This document shows positions 60,371 through 64,000 of a stretch of 64,000 bases of DNA, in pieces. Position numbers and translations under genes: made by a program. The notes beneath the pieces are model-generated. The model searched no databases, had not been told where the DNA came from, and was given only the letters and a program-made list of their open reading frames with translations. Where the stretch lies: assembly GCA_963995505.1 (NCBI GenBank), contig OZ023188.1, forward strand, positions 14,769,912 to 14,833,911, read 5' to 3'. This DNA is from Hypericum androsaemum (Eukaryota; Streptophyta; Magnoliopsida; Malpighiales; Hypericaceae). Position 1 is the first letter of the stretch; every line of letters begins with the position of its first letter.

Positions 60371-61159
60371 CAACTCTTTGAAATTCCTTAAGAAGGTTTA
60401 ATGGATGGACTAAATCTTCTGAAAATTAAGTGATTACACGTCCCTCGTCAGCCTTGGTTTTCCAATTAGCTAATAGTTTTGGTACTTCCTTCCCTTAGAA
60501 GGCTTAAACAACTGATCTCTTCGCAATTAGAGAGAGCTACTTATTGACTGGATTAAAGTACAAATATCCTCTACCTTATAGGTCCTAAAGCCATAAGTTG
60601 GCTGGTCATGTTCAAGTTTGGTGAAGAGTTGCTTTGGACCTCTCTAGGGTAGATCTCAGGTTGGATGCAATTATCAGGCTGCGATCCCTTGAAGTTAGGA
60701 TCTAAAAGTAAAATGATTTCGCAAGCCAAAATTTGACCACTTAACTTCAATGTCAAAAAGAAGAAATCAGCACTGGAGTTGGTCCTAGGACCCGACACTT
60801 TCAAAAAGATCCGACAATGCTCAAAGAGTATATTAACTCACAATAGATATCATAGACCAAAAATGGAATGGCGGGTAGAATTTCTCTGGCAGTCACGGAA
60901 TTATCATCTATTTCCAATCCATCGCAATGAGAATAAAATTGTAGCGAGTGCATTTCTCTCAACTTGGAACAACACCGCCGAACTTTAAAGGATACAACTT
61001 TGCGTGATTATTACAAAGGAAGTGGAATGAAACAAAATTACGAACTACAAAGGTTACAACTTTGATTGGTTATAACAAGGAAGTGGAATGAAACAAAATC
61101 TAGAATGACTTGAACAGCTGTTTCAGTAGATACCTATAAGTGAATTGTTCGGTGTTCCC
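60371..61159. other. Spacer between COX6A-B and the acidic protein gene
   Basis: There is no gene. A direct repeat of GGAAGTGGAATGAAACAAAA (about 61018-61037 and 61079-61098) lies in the likely 3' untranslated part of the minus-strand gene. Confidence 0.45.
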
Positions 61160-63340
61160 TCATTCTGTTGCTGTATTACCGCCGTTGGCGCCTCCTGATC
61201 CGGTATCAGGCAAGGTTCCCAAATCCGTGCGCGCTTCTTTCTCTTGTTCGGAAACCGTGGAACTCGAAGAGTCCCCTGAGTCCTGGTCCGAAGATCCCAA
61301 TGACTCAGTTTGGCTCTTAGTGGTGTCCTGGTTTGAAGAACCCGATGACTCAGTTTGGCTCTCAGTGGTGTCCTGGTTTGATGAACCCGAAGACTCGGTT
61401 TGGCTCTCACCTGAATCACGATCGGTATTTGATGATTGATCTTTCTCTTCATTGGTGGATGTGGAGGAACTTGTAGAATCCCCATTGTTCTGTTGGCTTG
61501 TGTCTGTGTTGTCGTTGGTGCTGCTGTTATCATTTGTTTGACCGTCGGCATTCTGGTTCTTGCTGTCGGAATTATCTAGCTCCTGTTGGTTTCTATCGGT
61601 GTTCTCATTCCCATCGTTGCTGCCATCCGAGTGGCCAGAAGTAGCGTCGTCATTCTGACTTTGGCCAGCATCACCACCATCATTGTTTCCTGATTCAGTG
61701 CCATGCTGTTCCTTCTGACTAGCATCTGCATTATTACTCCCCGACTCCGTGTCATTCTCATTAGAGTTTGAAGCACCAGAAGATTCAGGTTGATCCTTCT
61801 GACCAGAAGTGTCAACTTCGTCCTTTTGCTCGCTATTGGAGTTTCCATCCGTGTTAGATGCTAAAACGACTTCTGAGCCACCCTCTGCTCCGGAATTGTC
61901 ATGAGACTTCTCTCCGCGCAAAACAACTTCATTTTGTGTTCCCGCATTTGTGCCGGACTCAACTGTCTGCCCATCTGACTCGGAGCTACTTGTTGATTCT
62001 TGATTACCTGAATCTCCATTCTCGGAGGTGGTGGAAGGTGTGGCATTGGTATCCGGTTGCTCGCTGCTGGAACCAGACCCAGTTACTTCAGTTTGCTCTC
62101 GAAGAACAGTATTTGTGGTTGACTTCTCTCCTTCCTGCGGCGTGCTTTTAGGCAATTCACTGTGGTCTTGAGTCGCGTCATGCACATCCTGCTGCAATGA
62201 ACCAGAATTATCAGTGTCATCTGGATTGGAATTAGAATCCCCCTGTTTCTGCTCGACCGTTTCTGTCCTTTCTGAAGAATTATCATGAGATCCATCTTCC
62301 GGTTGTTGCTTATTACCATCTGTACCTCCCCCAACATCTTGATTGGTATCATCTTGTTGATTGCTATTACCTTTTTTGTCCTGGTCAGAATCTTCACCAT
62401 GAGAGTCCTTTGAATCATGATGCTCCTCACCAGAAGTCTGAGAATCATGGGTAACAGCACTTGAAGCATCGTCTCCATTGTAATGCTCCTCTCTTGCCTC
62501 TTCACTGTGCTCGTCATGACCAGATTGAACATTATCTTCTGCCGAATTACCTGAACTTTCAACCTTATCTTCTTTCTCCTCGGTGTCTTTGGCTGTGTTT
62601 TCAGTCTCATTACTTTCTGCAACAACCTCCTTGATTACTAGGTCTTCCGTGGCCGCCTTTTCTTTCACTTCGCTGGTCTCCTTGTGAATCTCATGGGGAG
62701 CATCGCCGTTGCCTTGCTTCTCTTCCTTCTCCTTATCATCACCACCACCTTCATTCCTCTCTTCGGCCTCTTTATGCTCCGGCTCTGTTTCATTGGTATC
62801 TTCATGTTCAGTCTCCTTTCTCTCCTCATTAGTATTATCTTCACCACCATTAACCTTACCGTCGTCACCAGTTCCTTTCTCCTCATCAGCGTGCTCCTTA
62901 TTCTCCACCGTATCAGTTCCTTCACTCGCAGTCTCTTCCTTCTCTCCCTCCACCGGATCTTCTCTACGGTCAGGCCCAGCCTCCGTCTTATCATGAAAAT
63001 GGCCAGCAACTTCATTCTCTTCATCCCCACCACCAGTCCCCAAGTTATCGTCAAGCTTGCTATCTTCCTCCTTCTTGCCGCCGTCATCCTCTTCATCGTC
63101 CTCCTTGTGCGTCTCACCTCTAACAACGTCCTCGATCTCCGGCTGGAGGTCCTTCCTCCCGAGCTTTACGATTTCATTCTCATTCTTGACACTCTTCTCA
63201 TAAGCCGCTTTCTTCTCATGGGAGTGCCTGACTTGGTAAAGCAGCCAGACGGCAACCACGAGCAGGAGAAGCAACTGAAGAGCATGCTTCACCTTGAAAC
63301 CCTTGGACCGCTGGCTTCTGCGAGGCGATAACCGAAACAT
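61160..63340 (-). CDS. Acidic low-complexity single-pass membrane protein, 726 aa
   Basis: The N-terminus MFRLSPRRSQRSKGFKVKHA is basic and is followed by one hydrophobic helix (about residues 21-36, LQLLLLLVVAVWLLYQ), so a type II membrane protein with a short cytosolic end and a long lumenal or outer part is likely. The rest is almost wholly Glu, Asp, Ser, Asn, Gln, Thr and Gly, probably disordered. Near the C-terminus is a 15-residue repeat, SQTESSGSSNQDTT with small changes, three times (about 61280-61412). Plant databases usually call this family 'dentin sialophosphoprotein-like' because of composition only; no function is known to me. The ATG at 63340 was chosen because the family starts MFR-SPRR; the frame is open upstream to 63430, but a splice acceptor (TTTTGGTGCAG) ends at 63413, so the leader is probably spliced. 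Confidence 0.85.
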   Translation of the reverse strand: MFRLSPRRSQRSKGFKVKHALQLLLLLVVAVWLLYQVRHSHEKKAAYEKSVKNENEIVKLGRKDLQPEIEDVVRGETHKEDDEEDDGGKKEEDSKLDDNLGTGGGDEENEVAGHFHDKTEAGPDRREDPVEGEKEETASEGTDTVENKEHADEEKGTGDDGKVNGGEDNTNEERKETEHEDTNETEPEHKEAEERNEGGGDDKEKEEKQGNGDAPHEIHKETSEVKEKAATEDLVIKEVVAESNETENTAKDTEEKEDKVESSGNSAEDNVQSGHDEHSEEAREEHYNGDDASSAVTHDSQTSGEEHHDSKDSHGEDSDQDKKGNSNQQDDTNQDVGGGTDGNKQQPEDGSHDNSSERTETVEQKQGDSNSNPDDTDNSGSLQQDVHDATQDHSELPKSTPQEGEKSTTNTVLREQTEVTGSGSSSEQPDTNATPSTTSENGDSGNQESTSSSESDGQTVESGTNAGTQNEVVLRGEKSHDNSGAEGGSEVVLASNTDGNSNSEQKDEVDTSGQKDQPESSGASNSNENDTESGSNNADASQKEQHGTESGNNDGGDAGQSQNDDATSGHSDGSNDGNENTDRNQQELDNSDSKNQNADGQTNDNSSTNDNTDTSQQNNGDSTSSSTSTNEEKDQSSNTDRDSGESQTESSGSSNQDTTESQTESSGSSNQDTTKSQTESLGSSDQDSGDSSSSTVSEQEKEARTDLGTLPDTGSGGANGGNTATE

Positions 63341-63412
63341 GATGGCTCCAACCGCCCTTAACTCGACAAGAAAGACGATGATCACGGCCAAAAATGGCAG
63401 AATCAGTTGCAC

Positions 63413-63928
63413 CTGCACCAAAATAGTCAAGTCTCAGATCTATTAAATGGGCACCAAAAGTGGGAATCTTGACTTTGAGATGATCCCGAGAATTCACGCA
63501 TCAACCCCAAAAGCACAAGCGATCTCGCTTTTCCAGTTGACTCGGAAAATAATATCAACAAGCAAAGGTAGAGAAACTTGGCAAAACAGCAAGCACATGG
63601 TGGACGCTTAAACACGGGAAATAAATTTAAAAAAAATTAACCACCGACAAAAGTTTCACCTCTTCAAATACACTAAAAACCAAAGTTAGAGATACTCCTT
63701 TTTTTTATACAAGGAAGAAAAAAAAAGAGAAAACGGAATGCTGATCTAGAGCAAATCTCTACCAATTTTTTCAGGAAATTAAATACCCAGATGAGTATTC
63801 CAAATAAGGGAAGAAACCCATCAATTTCTTAAAGGATCTCGAATGCAAGAGGAAATGGTGATCCGGATAAAGGATGGATCCATTTCTTCACATTTCTAGA
63901 GAGAGAAAGATGTAGAGAGAGAGAGTAC
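63413..63928 (-). other. Likely intron in the 5' leader of the acidic protein gene
   Basis: On the minus strand a donor GTACTCTCTC begins at 63928 and an acceptor GGTGCAG ends at 63413. The piece between is AT-rich and non-coding. The first leader exon would run from 63929 to the window edge or beyond. Confidence 0.5.
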
Positions 63929-64000
63929 CGTGTAGGGAGGAGAGGGGCAGCGGGGAGATGGTTGTTGGGGGTGGAAGAGAGCGAGCGCTTGTCGGTGACA

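Noticed and set aside
62684..63331. 215-codon plus-strand ORF rich in Leu, Ile and Thr
   Set aside because: It is the antisense of the acidic membrane protein; Glu/Asp-rich coding gives a hydrophobic-looking mirror frame.

Overview
The window is nuclear DNA from a flowering plant, most likely a eudicot; I cannot name the species. The basis is spliced genes with GT-AG introns, AT-rich spacers, and plant-type proteins: a PTS2-bearing glyoxysomal malate dehydrogenase, an alpha-tubulin ending in EEY, and plant cytochrome c oxidase subunit 6a. The gene density is low and about half of the window is recognisable transposon. No CRISPR array, operon, tRNA gene or other prokaryotic feature is present.

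Host genes, left to right: (1) glyoxysomal malate dehydrogenase, minus strand, nine exons at 5184-8873, with one base missing in exon 2; (2) alpha-tubulin, plus strand, four exons at 22147-24211, 450 aa; (3) an SMI1/KNR4-like protein of 376 aa, two exons at 31179-32577; (4) COX6A copy A at 43342-44806 and copy B at 58551-60164, four exons and 104 aa each, direct segmental duplicates about 15 kb apart; (5) an acidic, low-complexity single-pass membrane protein of 726 aa, minus strand, 61160-63340, with a likely intron in its 5' leader. A broken gene piece lies at about 24620-26900.

Mobile DNA, left to right: a short TIR element (3918-4097); a PIF/Harbinger element with TTA duplications (8938-12651), inserted 64 bp upstream of the malate dehydrogenase ATG and joined to a second Harbinger-like element (12655-13031); a copia 3' end (about 13975-14967); a Pack-MULE carrying a piece of a tonoplast sugar-transporter gene (15036-16230); a triple nest of solo LTR in LINE in hAT-like element (24848-26486); foldback and hAT-like elements (33252-34328, 34508-34975); a giant imperfect palindrome (about 35600-42960) whose arms each carry a small type I MADS-like ORF, with a solo gypsy-type LTR in one arm only; a copia derivative whose 3' LTR contains a complete Cassandra-type TRIM with 5S-rRNA-like LTRs (46558-49189); and a run of three Mutator-like elements, each with a perfect 9-bp target duplication (53214-54503, 54550-55931, 56211-57435). 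Several tRNA-type SINEs with clear target duplications lie between. Two of them are present at only one of the two COX6A copies, so they were inserted after the duplication.

The host genes are housekeeping genes with no shared pathway. What ties the window together is transposon activity: gene-fragment capture, promoter-proximal insertion, nesting, and amplification of a small MADS-like ORF inside a repeat. All calls were made by eye; boundaries quoted to the base are those where target duplications or splice sites could be read.
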